Assembly: GCA_031255615.1 (NCBI GenBank)
Contig: JAIRSD010000147.1
Location: 1 to 18,841, forward strand
Length of the DNA stretch: 18,841 nt
Direction: 5' to 3'
From: Treponema sp.
GTDB taxonomy: Bacteria > Spirochaetota > Spirochaetia > Treponematales > Breznakiellaceae
In this document: piece after piece, positions 1 through 6,505 of the stretch
Layout of the letters: each line of letters starts with the position of its first letter
Numbering within the stretch: the first letter of the stretch is position 1
Translations under genes and position numbers: made by a program
Notes under the pieces: generated by a model
Told to the model about the DNA's origin: nothing
Databases searched by the model: none
The model's input: the letters and a program-made list of their open reading frames with translations, nothing else

Positions 1-1256
1 GCTTCCTTTTTAACCGCGTTCAGCTCCGTCCGCAGTTGTTCGTTCGCGATGATCCGCTGTTCCAGTTTTTTTGCGGCCTCGGTGTTTTTGTGGAGCCAGT
101 CCTCCACAGCATCCTTGACTTCCTGGACTATCCAGCCCCGGATGTCGGAGTTTCCCAGCTTGTTTTTTGTCTGGCTTTCAAACACGGGGTTCTTCAGTTT
201 TACTGCGACTGCCGCGGTGGTTCCCTCCCGTATGTCTTCGCTGCGGTAATCCTTTTTCAGATAGGCCTGGACGCCCTTCACAAAGCCCTCCCTGAAGGCC
301 TGGAGGTGGGTTCCCCCGTCTGAAGTATACTGGCCGTTCACAAAGGAGAAGTGCTGCTCCCCGTAGTGGCGCTCACCGGAGGTGTGGGTAAAGGCGAATT
401 CCAGGCGCTCCCCCTTGTAGTGGCCTATGGGGTAGATCCCGTCCTCGCCTATTTCCTCGGCGAGGAGATCCAACAGGCCCTGATCCGATTTGTAGGGCTT
501 GCCGTTCAGGCTGATCGTAAGGCCGGCGTTGAGGTAGGCGTAGTTCTGCACGCGCTTTTCTATAAACTCCAGGTTGAACTGGTAGTCCCCGAACATCTCC
601 GGGTCCGGGGTGAACTCAACATAGGTGCCGTCCTTCTGCGCTTCCTTCAGCTTCCCCCGTTTTTCGCTGACCAGATCGCCCCGGGAAAAAACCGCCTCCG
701 CGTATTCGTTGTTCCGTATGGCGATCACCCGGAAGTGGGAGGACAGGGCGTTCACGGCCTTGGTTCCCACGCCGTTGAGCCCCACGGAGAACTGGAACAC
801 ATCATCGTTGTACTTGGCCCCGGTGTTGATCACCGACACGCACTCCACCAGTTTTCCCAGGGGGATGCCCCGCCCGTAGTCCCGCACTTTGACTACCGTC
901 CCGCCCTGCTGTTCCTTTATCTGAATCTCAACGAGTTTCCCGTTGCCCATGATAAACTCATCAATACTGTTGTCGATTACCTCTTTAAGGAGTACATAGA
1001 TTCCGTCGTCAGGGTTGCCGCCGTCCCCCAGCCTGCCGATGTACATGCCGGTCCGCAGCCTGATATGCTCCAGGGAAGAAAGAGTCTTTACCTTGGATTC
1101 GTCGTAGACTCCCTTAACGCCGCCGTTCTTCGCGGAATCGACGGCCCCGTCCTTCGCGGGCGCGGCTTTCGCGGCGGAAGCGCCCTTCAGGGGGGCGGCG
1201 GAAATTTTTTCGGATCCGGCTTCCCGCCGGGCCTTTTCCTGTGTTTTTTTTGCCAT
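1..1256 (-). CDS. parE: DNA topoisomerase IV subunit B (ParE-type), 3' end outside window
   Basis: This is the ATPase subunit of a type IIA topoisomerase, which uses ATP to drive strand passage with a ParC/GyrA partner. Reading leftward from the ATG at 1256, 418 codons are visible and no stop is reached. The GHKL ATPase signatures are in order: EVIDNSIDE (92-100, Mg/ATP residues E92 and N96), DYGRGIP (126-132), and the lid motif GLNGVGTKAVNAL (159-171). A QTKNKLG motif of the transducer domain follows near residue 355; the Toprim domain lies beyond the edge. The stretch GDGGNPDDGIYVLLKEV resembles the ParE group of Bacteroidetes and spirochaetes more than classical GyrB. Residues 1-50 are a Lys/Ala-rich extension absent from most family members. 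There is no good Shine-Dalgarno sequence, only AGG about 10 bases before the ATG. The upstream DNA is interrupted by transposon-like hairpins from 1283. Assignment to ParE rather than a second GyrB is inferred. Confidence 0.88.
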   Translation of the reverse strand, partial: MAKKTQEKARREAGSEKISAAPLKGASAAKAAPAKDGAVDSAKNGGVKGVYDESKVKTLSSLEHIRLRTGMYIGRLGDGGNPDDGIYVLLKEVIDNSIDEFIMGNGKLVEIQIKEQQGGTVVKVRDYGRGIPLGKLVECVSVINTGAKYNDDVFQFSVGLNGVGTKAVNALSSHFRVIAIRNNEYAEAVFSRGDLVSEKRGKLKEAQKDGTYVEFTPDPEMFGDYQFNLEFIEKRVQNYAYLNAGLTISLNGKPYKSDQGLLDLLAEEIGEDGIYPIGHYKGERLEFAFTHTSGERHYGEQHFSFVNGQYTSDGGTHLQAFREGFVKGVQAYLKKDYRSEDIREGTTAAVAVKLKNPVFESQTKNKLGNSDIRGWIVQEVKDAVEDWLHKNTEAAKKLEQRIIANEQLRTELNAVKKE

Positions 1257-1282
1257 AACATTAACCTGATTCGCAGTGGGAT

Positions 1283-1341
1283 CTCATACCCCGCCCTTTA
1301 GGGCGGTCAACATTGGCAACGCCAACAAAAAATGGTATGAG
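1283..1341 (-). mobile_element. IS200/IS605-like end, module 1 (minus orientation)
   Basis: An outer inverted repeat, CTCATACC (1283-1290) and GGTATGAG (1334-1341), encloses a tight hairpin CCGCCCTTTAGGGCGG (1291-1306) and a small stem TTGGC/GCCAA (1313-1325). A CCC-TTTA-GGG hairpin beside a longer outer stem is, from memory, typical of IS200/IS605 ends and of the 3' part of TnpB guide RNAs. No tnpA or tnpB is nearby. The module lies only about 27 bp before the topoisomerase start codon, so it may have replaced or moved that gene's promoter. Confidence 0.5.
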
Positions 1342-1369
1342 GCCCCACAGTTAAATAATTTCCTTACAG

Positions 1370-1434
1370 AATGAACCTCGTAAACGATGCAACGCTTACA
1401 CGGCACCTCGCCCTTTAGGGCGAGGAGGTTCATT
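1370..1434 (+). mobile_element. IS200/IS605-like end, module 2 (plus orientation)
   Basis: The outer arms AATGAACCT (1370-1378) and AGGTTCATT (1426-1434) enclose a 20-base hairpin CCTCGCCCTTTAGGGCGAGG (1406-1425). A short GTAA/TTAC stem (1380-1399) lies between. The order (outer arm, small stem, GC hairpin with TTTA loop, outer arm) is the same as in the module at 1283-1341 read on the other strand. The pair could be the two ends of an internally deleted element or MITE. The hairpin followed by AGGTTCAT resembles right ends of TnpB-encoding elements as I remember them. No coding remnant lies between the modules. Confidence 0.55.
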
Positions 1435-1481
1435 TTTCAGGGCCCCTTTACCAGCGGCTCCCGGTTTAGCCCCGGCTGTTA

Positions 1482-1499
1482 GGCCGGGGATCCCCGGCC
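1482..1499. repeat. 18-bp perfect palindrome
   Basis: GGCCGGGGATCCCCGGCC is a perfect palindrome in the intergenic GC-rich stretch between the transposon-like modules and repeat copy A. It overlaps a second hairpin, CCCCGGC/GCCGGGG (1470-1489). No function is evident. Confidence 0.6.
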
Positions 1500-1540
1500 G
1501 CCCTCCCGGCTTGCGGCCAGAAAGAGCGGAACACGGCGAA

Positions 1541-1665
1541 GGCGAAAGCCGGCGCGGCTTTCGCCCGCACAAGGGATAGAAGCGGTATCCTTTTGCCCGG
1601 TCCGCCGGGCAAAAGGATTGAAGCGGATAGCCCGGTCCCCGGCGCGGAGCGCCGGGGATGCGCCC
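1541..1665 (+). repeat. Structured dispersed repeat, copy A
   Basis: This is one of six copies of an intergenic element. In order it has a leading hairpin GGCGAAAGCC/GGCTTTCGCC (1541-1565), the core AAGGGATAGAAGCGG (1571-1585), hairpin 1 (ATCCTTTTGCCCGG paired with CCGGGCAAAAGGAT), the core AAGCGGATAGCCCGG (1621-1635), hairpin 2 (TCCCCGGCGC/GCGCCGGGGA, loop GGA), and the tail TGCGCCCA. It lies downstream of the coiled-coil gene (1721-2815, minus) but in the opposite orientation to it. The hairpin stems differ from those of copies B, C, E and F while remaining paired. Confidence 0.85.
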
Positions 1666-1720
1666 AACATACACGCAGCACGCGGCGTTTGCCCCAGGGA
1701 AAAGCACCGATCCCCTTGCC

Positions 1721-2815
1721 TTACAGAAGGGCGGAGAGTTCTTCGACGCGGCCCCTGGCCTCCTCGATCAACTGGTTCAATTCCCCGATCCGGCCCTCGG
1801 CGGCGGCGATCCGCCGCTTCTGTTCCTCAATGGCCCGTTCCATTTTTTCGATCTCCGCCTTTTGGTTGTCAACCATGATGGCGGTTTTTAGTTTTTCGAT
1901 TTCCCGGCTGTACTCGTCGATGAGTTCCCTGTTCCGGTCCACCGTTTCCATGATCCGGCTGTCTTCCGGCTGCAGGACCTGGCTGAACCGGTCGCCCCGG
2001 CTTTCGGTGGCGGCCAATTCGCCGACCCGGCGGTACACCGTCTTGAGTTCCCCGTGAATACGGGCGATGCGCTTTTCCAGGTTTTGGATCCGCCGGGCCG
2101 GGCCGCCCTCGGCGTTGAACAGGCTCCCCATCCGCCGCCGTTCCTCCCGCATCCCCTCAAGTTCCTGGCTCAGGGCCGCGGCGTCGTCCTTTAAGCCCCG
2201 GACGGAACGCAGCGCCTCCTCCAGCGCATGGCTGGAAGGGGGCGCAATGTCTTCGGCGGCGGCGAGTTTTTCCCCCGCCAGGGCGTAGAGCTTTTTCAGG
2301 CTCCCCTCGTGCTTGACCGCCAGGGTCTTGTACATCGCCTGCTGGGTGTTCTTCCCGATCCAGCCGAAGAAGCCCGCCCCCCCCCGGCTGTCGATCCCGG
2401 TCAGCCGGGCGTTGGCGTCGTCCAGCTTGGGGACAATCTGGTCAATTTGCAGACGGTAGCCGCCTAGGAGTACGGAAAACGCATCATCCCCCACGGCGTC
2501 CCGGCCCAGCTCGATGCAGGCGTCGTGAATTTCGGCGGTCAGGGCCGTGTGCTCCTGCTCCTTGGCGAGGATCTCCCCTTCCAGTTCCTTAAGGCGCTGG
2601 ACGGCCTCTTTGGTAGCCTGGATAAGACCTTCCGAGTCTGCAATTTCCTGCTGCAGCTTAAGGTACTCCGTCGAATCGGCGCCGAGGATTTCTTCCCGCC
2701 CATTGACCCGGCCAAATAAAATCTCTCCGAACTCTTCGTAAGCGGCCCCAAGAGAGCGCAGAGATTCCTTCTTTTTAAGTTCCAGATCGCCTATGGTTTT
2801 TTTCCGTTCGTCCAT
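1721..2815 (-). CDS. Coiled-coil protein of unknown function
   Basis: I do not recognise a named family. The 364-residue product is highly charged, with no signal peptide or membrane segment. Heptad-like Glu/Lys/Leu-rich stretches fill the N-terminal ~90 residues and the C-terminal ~150 residues (for example AEIEKMERAIEEQKRRIAAA). A less helical centre contains Gly/Phe-rich GGAGFFGWIGK. This suggests a cytoplasmic, probably oligomeric, structural or scaffold protein. The ATG at 2815 is preferred over an in-frame TTG at 2851: a TATAAT lies six bases upstream of the ATG and would overlap any longer reading frame. No Shine-Dalgarno sequence precedes the ATG, so the message is probably leaderless. 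It is divergent from the EF-G-like gene. Confidence 0.75.
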   Translation of the reverse strand: MDERKKTIGDLELKKKESLRSLGAAYEEFGEILFGRVNGREEILGADSTEYLKLQQEIADSEGLIQATKEAVQRLKELEGEILAKEQEHTALTAEIHDACIELGRDAVGDDAFSVLLGGYRLQIDQIVPKLDDANARLTGIDSRGGAGFFGWIGKNTQQAMYKTLAVKHEGSLKKLYALAGEKLAAAEDIAPPSSHALEEALRSVRGLKDDAAALSQELEGMREERRRMGSLFNAEGGPARRIQNLEKRIARIHGELKTVYRRVGELAATESRGDRFSQVLQPEDSRIMETVDRNRELIDEYSREIEKLKTAIMVDNQKAEIEKMERAIEEQKRRIAAAEGRIGELNQLIEEARGRVEELSALL

Positions 2816-2821
2816 TTTTTT

Positions 2822-2851
2822 ATTATAGGGCAAAGATATTTTTCTTGACAA
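2822..2851 (-). promoter_or_regulatory. Promoter of the coiled-coil gene, predicted leaderless
   Basis: On the minus strand, TTGTCA (2851-2846) is followed by an 18-base spacer and a consensus TATAAT (2827-2822). Six A residues follow, then the ATG at 2815. With normal spacing, transcription would begin at or within a base of the start codon. Confidence 0.7.
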
Positions 2852-2873
2852 TCTTCCCGCGCCGTTTCATCAT
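2845..2873 (+). promoter_or_regulatory. Promoter of the EF-G-like gene
   Basis: A consensus TTGACA (2845-2850), a 17-base spacer and a weaker CATCAT (2868-2873) point toward the EF-G-like gene. The -35 box overlaps the opposing promoter's -35 box over the seven bases TTGACAA, so RNA polymerase probably cannot occupy both at once. A Shine-Dalgarno AAGGAG lies at 2901-2906. Confidence 0.6.
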
Positions 2874-2911
2874 ACTAACATTCCTAGCGAAACGATTATC
2901 AAGGAGTCCCT

Positions 2912-5002
2912 ATGAGTTACAGCACCGATAACATCAAAAATATTTGTCTTGCGGGTCATGGAGGGACCGGCAAAACCAGTTTTTTTGAGCGTCTTCTTTT
3001 CGCCGGCGGGGTGATCCCCCGGCCGGAAACCGTAGATTCGGGAAAAACAGTGGGGGATTCCAGCGCCGAAGAAATTGAACGGAAAATTTCGATCCATACC
3101 GCCATGGCCAATCTGGAATGGGAGGGCCGGAAGATCAACCTCTTTGACGCGCCGGGATCCTCGGACTTCATCGGGGATGTGATCCTGGGTTTCCGGGCCA
3201 GCGAATTCGTCCTCCTGGCGGTGGACGGCCGGGTGGGGGTGCAGATCGAAACCATCAAACTCTGGCGCAACCTGGAGGCCCGGAAAAAACCCCGGGGATT
3301 CTACATAACCAAACTGGACGACGAGCGGGCGGACGCGGCGAAGGTCCTGGAAGATATCAAAGACAAATTTAAAATGGATCCCGTGCCTTTCGTCCTGCCC
3401 ATGGGACAGGGGGCGGACTACAAGGGGGTCATCGACGTACTGAACGAGAAGGCCTGGTTCGTCCAGGACGGCGGATCTGCCCTGGAAAAGGAGGGGGAGA
3501 TCCCCGGGGACCGGAAGGACGAGATCGCCGCCGCCAGGGAAAAATTGATCGAAGCCGCCGCCGACGGGGACGACGCCTTGATGGAACACTACATCGAAAA
3601 GGGATCCCTGGACGCGGTGGAGATGCACGATGGGCTTATCAAGGCCCTGGCGGATCACAAATATGTGCCGGTCTTTTTCGGGGCGCCCCTGAAAAATTCG
3701 GGGCTCCTCCCCTTCCTCAAATTCAGCGCCGACATTGCCCCCCTGCCCGGCACCGCCAGCGATCTGGCCCTGGACAAGGACGGCAAGGAACACGAGATAC
3801 CGGTGGATCCCGGCAAACCCCTTTCCGCCCTGGTCATCAAGACCAGCTACGACCAGTTCTCTGGAAAACTTTCCTGGGTCAAGGTCGTTACCGGAAAACT
3901 TTCCGCCGAGTCCGAGGCCCTCAACGTTTCGGAAAATAAAAAAGAACGGATCGGCAAACTCTACACCTGCGTCGGAAAAAAACTTGAGGAAATAAAGGAA
4001 CTGGCCGCGGGGGATGTGGGGATCATCGCCAAGGCCGCAAGCCTGAAAACCAACGACACCCTCACCGAGGGAGAGGGGAATCTTAACTTCCTCCCCCTGC
4101 GGCTGCCGGAACCCGTTCATTCGGTGGCGGTGAACGCGACGCAGAAAAAAGAGGAAGACAAGCTGGGCGAGTCCCTGGTGCGGGCCGCCGAGGAAGACAA
4201 GACCTTCCGCTATGTCTATAACACGGAAACCAAAGAGACGGTGATTTCCGGCATGGGGGAACTCCAGATCAACATCATCCTGGACAAGATACGGCAGAAC
4301 CAGAAAATCGAAATGGAAACCCACACCCCCCGGGTAGCCTACCGGGAAACCATCTCGAAAAAGGCCAGCGCCGAATACACCCACAAGAAACAGACCGGGG
4401 GCCACGGCCAGTACGGCCGGGTAGTCCTGGACATCGCCCCCCTGGGCCGGGGGGAGGGCTACAAATTCGAAAATAAAATCTTCGGCGGCGCGGTTCCCAA
4501 AAACTATATCCCCGGCGTCGAAAAGGGCATCGCCGAAGGGATGGCCCGGGGCACCATCGCCCAGTACCCGGTGGTGGACGTGGAAGTGGCCATCGTGGAC
4601 GGCAAGTACCACCCGGTAGATTCATCGGAACTCTCCTTCAAGCTGGCCTCCCGGAACGCCTTTCGGGAAGCCATGCGCCAGGCCGGCCCCGTCCTGCTGG
4701 AACCCGTCATGAACCTGACCGTCTTTGTGGAGGACAAATACCTGGGGGATGTGATGAGCGATCTTTCCGGCAAACGGGGTAAGATCCTGGGACAGGACGA
4801 CGTGGGGGGCGGCATAGCGGAAATCCGCGCCGAGGTCCCCCAGGCGGAACTGCTGCGCTACTCCATCGACCTCCGCTCCATCACCAGCGGCACCGGATCC
4901 TTCGGCGTCTCCTTCGACCACTACGCGCCCATCTCGGGACGCATCGCCGAGGACGTTATCAAGGCCGCCGCCGCCTTCCAGGTAAAGGAAGAGGAAGAAT
5001 AG
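2912..5002 (+). CDS. EF-G-like translational GTPase (divergent EF-G paralogue)
   Basis: The 696-residue protein has full EF-G length and domain order but a divergent GTPase domain. G1 is GHGGTGKT (15-22). Switch I reads ERKISI where EF-G has ERGITI. G3 is DAPGSSDF (79-86), so the catalytic histidine of DTPGHVDF is serine. G4 is TKLD (133-136) instead of NKxD. Domain IV keeps the EF-G-like HKKQTGGHGQYGRV, and domains IV-V keep GGAVPKNYIPGVEKG and VDSSELSFKLASRNAF. It therefore belongs to the EF-G-like/EF-G2 group, whose members usually accompany a normal EF-G and are not proven canonical translocases. It probably acts at the ribosome, with altered GTP hydrolysis. The ATG at 2912 has AAGGAG five bases upstream. 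The gene is monocistronic, and repeat copy B starts 15 bp after its stop. Confidence 0.92.
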   Translation: MSYSTDNIKNICLAGHGGTGKTSFFERLLFAGGVIPRPETVDSGKTVGDSSAEEIERKISIHTAMANLEWEGRKINLFDAPGSSDFIGDVILGFRASEFVLLAVDGRVGVQIETIKLWRNLEARKKPRGFYITKLDDERADAAKVLEDIKDKFKMDPVPFVLPMGQGADYKGVIDVLNEKAWFVQDGGSALEKEGEIPGDRKDEIAAAREKLIEAAADGDDALMEHYIEKGSLDAVEMHDGLIKALADHKYVPVFFGAPLKNSGLLPFLKFSADIAPLPGTASDLALDKDGKEHEIPVDPGKPLSALVIKTSYDQFSGKLSWVKVVTGKLSAESEALNVSENKKERIGKLYTCVGKKLEEIKELAAGDVGIIAKAASLKTNDTLTEGEGNLNFLPLRLPEPVHSVAVNATQKKEEDKLGESLVRAAEEDKTFRYVYNTETKETVISGMGELQINIILDKIRQNQKIEMETHTPRVAYRETISKKASAEYTHKKQTGGHGQYGRVVLDIAPLGRGEGYKFENKIFGGAVPKNYIPGVEKGIAEGMARGTIAQYPVVDVEVAIVDGKYHPVDSSELSFKLASRNAFREAMRQAGPVLLEPVMNLTVFVEDKYLGDVMSDLSGKRGKILGQDDVGGGIAEIRAEVPQAELLRYSIDLRSITSGTGSFGVSFDHYAPISGRIAEDVIKAAAAFQVKEEEE

Positions 5003-5017
5003 GTATAACGCTTTATA

Positions 5018-5113
5018 TGGGCGCATCCCCGCCTGCGGCGGGGACCGGGCTATCCGCTTAAATCTTTTGCCTGGCCCCGCCAGGCAAAAGATACCGCTTC
5101 TATCCCTTGCGCG
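5018..5113 (-). repeat. Structured dispersed repeat, copy B
   Basis: Read on the minus strand it shows CGCAAGGGATAGAAGCGG, hairpin 1 (ATCTTTTGCCTGG/CCAGGCAAAAGAT), AGCGGATAGCCCGG, hairpin 2 (TCCCCGCC/GGCGGGGA with loop GCA), and ATGCGCCCA. It starts just after the EF-G-like stop codon and could also weaken read-through into the convergent gene. It forms an inverted pair with copy C. Confidence 0.85.
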
Positions 5114-5215
5114 TTCCCGGTGCGGCAATTTCCCGGCTCCGGCGCGGCGCGAGACCGGGTCGTGAAAAATCTCCAACACGGCAGGGATGCCGGATCCAAA
5201 ACGCGCGGCGTGTTC

Positions 5216-5241
5216 GAGTTTCGCGGCATGCCGCGAAACTC
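5216..5241. repeat. 26-bp perfect inverted repeat
   Basis: GAGTTTCGCGGCA and TGCCGCGAAACTC form a loopless perfect palindrome between repeat copies B and C. Related words (GTTTCGCGGAGCGAAAC at 8962-8978) occur beside copy D, so the hairpin belongs with this repeat family. Confidence 0.75.
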
Positions 5242-5263
5242 CGCATGGGGAGGAACATCCATA

Positions 5264-5288
5264 AGCTGCCGCGCGGAGCGCGGCAGCT
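5264..5288. repeat. Hairpin between repeat copies B and C
   Basis: AGCTGCCGCGC and GCGCGGCAGCT pair around a three-base GGA loop. The core GCGCGGAGCGC is the same as in hairpin 2 of copies A and D, so it looks like a module of the same element. Confidence 0.7.
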
Positions 5289-5292
5289 CAGA

Positions 5293-5427
5293 GGGCGAAA
5301 GCCGTGCCGGTGCGGCACGGCTTTCGCCCGCGCAAGGGATAGGAGCGGCCAACAAAAACCCGCAGGGTTTTTGTTAGAGCGGATAGCCCGGTCCCCGCCG
5401 GACCGAAGGGCCGGCGGGGATGCGCCC
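5293..5427 (+). repeat. Structured dispersed repeat, copy C with leading hairpin
   Basis: The leading hairpin pairs GGGCGAAAGCCGTGCC with GGCACGGCTTTCGCCC (5293-5329); copy A has a shorter version. Then follow CGCAAGGGATAGGAGCGG (5331-5348), hairpin 1 (AACAAAAACCC/GGGTTTTTGTT), TAGAGCGGATAGCCCGG, hairpin 2 (TCCCCGCCGG/CCGGCGGGGA with a nine-base loop), and TGCGCCCA. It occupies most of the gap before the convergent gene ending at 5462. Confidence 0.87.
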
Positions 5428-5461
5428 AAAAGGGACTCAATCGCTTAAAAACGGCCCTTTC

Positions 5462-6505
5462 TCATTGCTCAGGGGGCGCAAAGCGGCAGTCGTCGATCTC
5501 CCCGGCCAGGACCTCCCTGCCGGTTTCCGCGGCGAGGCTCCGGTCTTTGGGGGAAAGGGGGCGGAAGGGGCGGATGAGCAGAGTCGTCCCGTCTTTTTTC
5601 CAACTGGCCCGCAGGCGGCCCCGGATCAGCACGGTGGGGTGGACGATGCCGCTGTTGGTAATCACCAGGTTCCGGTCTCCCGCGTCCATGACCCGGGAGC
5701 GGTCCCGGTAGCCCATGATGAGCTGATCGAAGCCGGTTAAGAAGACGCAGGCCGGAAGGGGCCGGGGTTCGGGGAGTTCGCCCAGGTAAAAGTATTCTTT
5801 TCCCCCGCAGGAGAGGGGGCGGAGTTTTATGGCGAAGTCCCGGATGAGGGCGTCCAGTTCCCGCTGCCGGTAGCCGGTAAAGGCGCGGCAGTCTTCGACG
5901 GCGGCGGGGCCGAAGGATTCAAAGTAGCGGCGCAGGATGACGGCCCGCGCTTCGTCCCGGGGCAGGGTTTCGATGGGGGGGCAGGGAAGGAACTGTTTGG
6001 CGGTCCCGCTGTGGTAGGCGATAAGGCCCCGGCGGCTCATTTCGTAGAGGAGGCCCCCCCAGCCGTGGAACACGTTCCCCTCCTCCTCGGCGGATATGCC
6101 CCTTTCCCGGCATTGTTTTTTGAGCTCCTCCCTGCCCCGGATACCCCGGTTGATCCGGTCCAGGAGAAATTCCGCCCAGTACGCCATCCGCCCCGCGGCG
6201 AGTCCCCAGCCGTCCTGCCAGTCTCCGGGGATTCCCTGGGCGGAGAGAAACAGCCCCAGTTCTTTTTCCAATACCAGGTGGAGGGTCTTTCTGAGGGTCC
6301 AGGTTTTTACCAGCCCCCGGTTCCAGCGTTCCCCGTCAAAGTCGCTGCCCCGGATCCGCAGGGCGTACTTGGGGTTGTTGGCGAACTGGGCCTGGAGGCC
6401 GCAGAGTTTTGACACCACCCTTTCGCAGGGGGCTCGGTGGGTGAGGAACTGCCGCCGCAGCGAAACGGAAAGAAGCTCCTCCGGCCCCAGGCTTGTTCCC
6501 GCCAT
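5462..6505 (-). CDS. AlkZ-like winged-helix (HTH_42) protein, possible DNA glycosylase
   Basis: The 347-residue cytoplasmic protein matches the winged-helix HTH_42 family, whose studied members (AlkZ, AlkX/YcaQ) remove alkylated or crosslinked bases from DNA. The signature run CGLQAQFANNPKYALRIR (35-52) contains Q38-x-Q40, corresponding to the catalytic QxQ of AlkZ. VKTWTLRKTLH (66-76) and FLTGFDQLIMGYRDR (from 255) are the other hallmark segments. The substrate cannot be read from sequence, and many homologues are uncharacterised. The ATG at 6505 directly follows the stop of the lipoprotein gene, and GAGGTG inside that gene's end serves as ribosome binding site, so translation is probably coupled. 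A repair enzyme coupled to a lipoprotein is an odd pairing. Confidence 0.83.
   Translation of the reverse strand: MAGTSLGPEELLSVSLRRQFLTHRAPCERVVSKLCGLQAQFANNPKYALRIRGSDFDGERWNRGLVKTWTLRKTLHLVLEKELGLFLSAQGIPGDWQDGWGLAAGRMAYWAEFLLDRINRGIRGREELKKQCRERGISAEEEGNVFHGWGGLLYEMSRRGLIAYHSGTAKQFLPCPPIETLPRDEARAVILRRYFESFGPAAVEDCRAFTGYRQRELDALIRDFAIKLRPLSCGGKEYFYLGELPEPRPLPACVFLTGFDQLIMGYRDRSRVMDAGDRNLVITNSGIVHPTVLIRGRLRASWKKDGTTLLIRPFRPLSPKDRSLAAETGREVLAGEIDDCRFAPPEQ

Noticed and set aside
351..1301. A 316-codon open frame on the plus strand
   Set aside because: It is antisense to the topoisomerase ATPase domain, whose motifs are unambiguous on the minus strand.
2870..4612. A 580-codon open frame on the minus strand
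   Set aside because: It is a mirror frame of the EF-G-like gene. Its sequence is Phe/Gly/His-rich without family resemblance.
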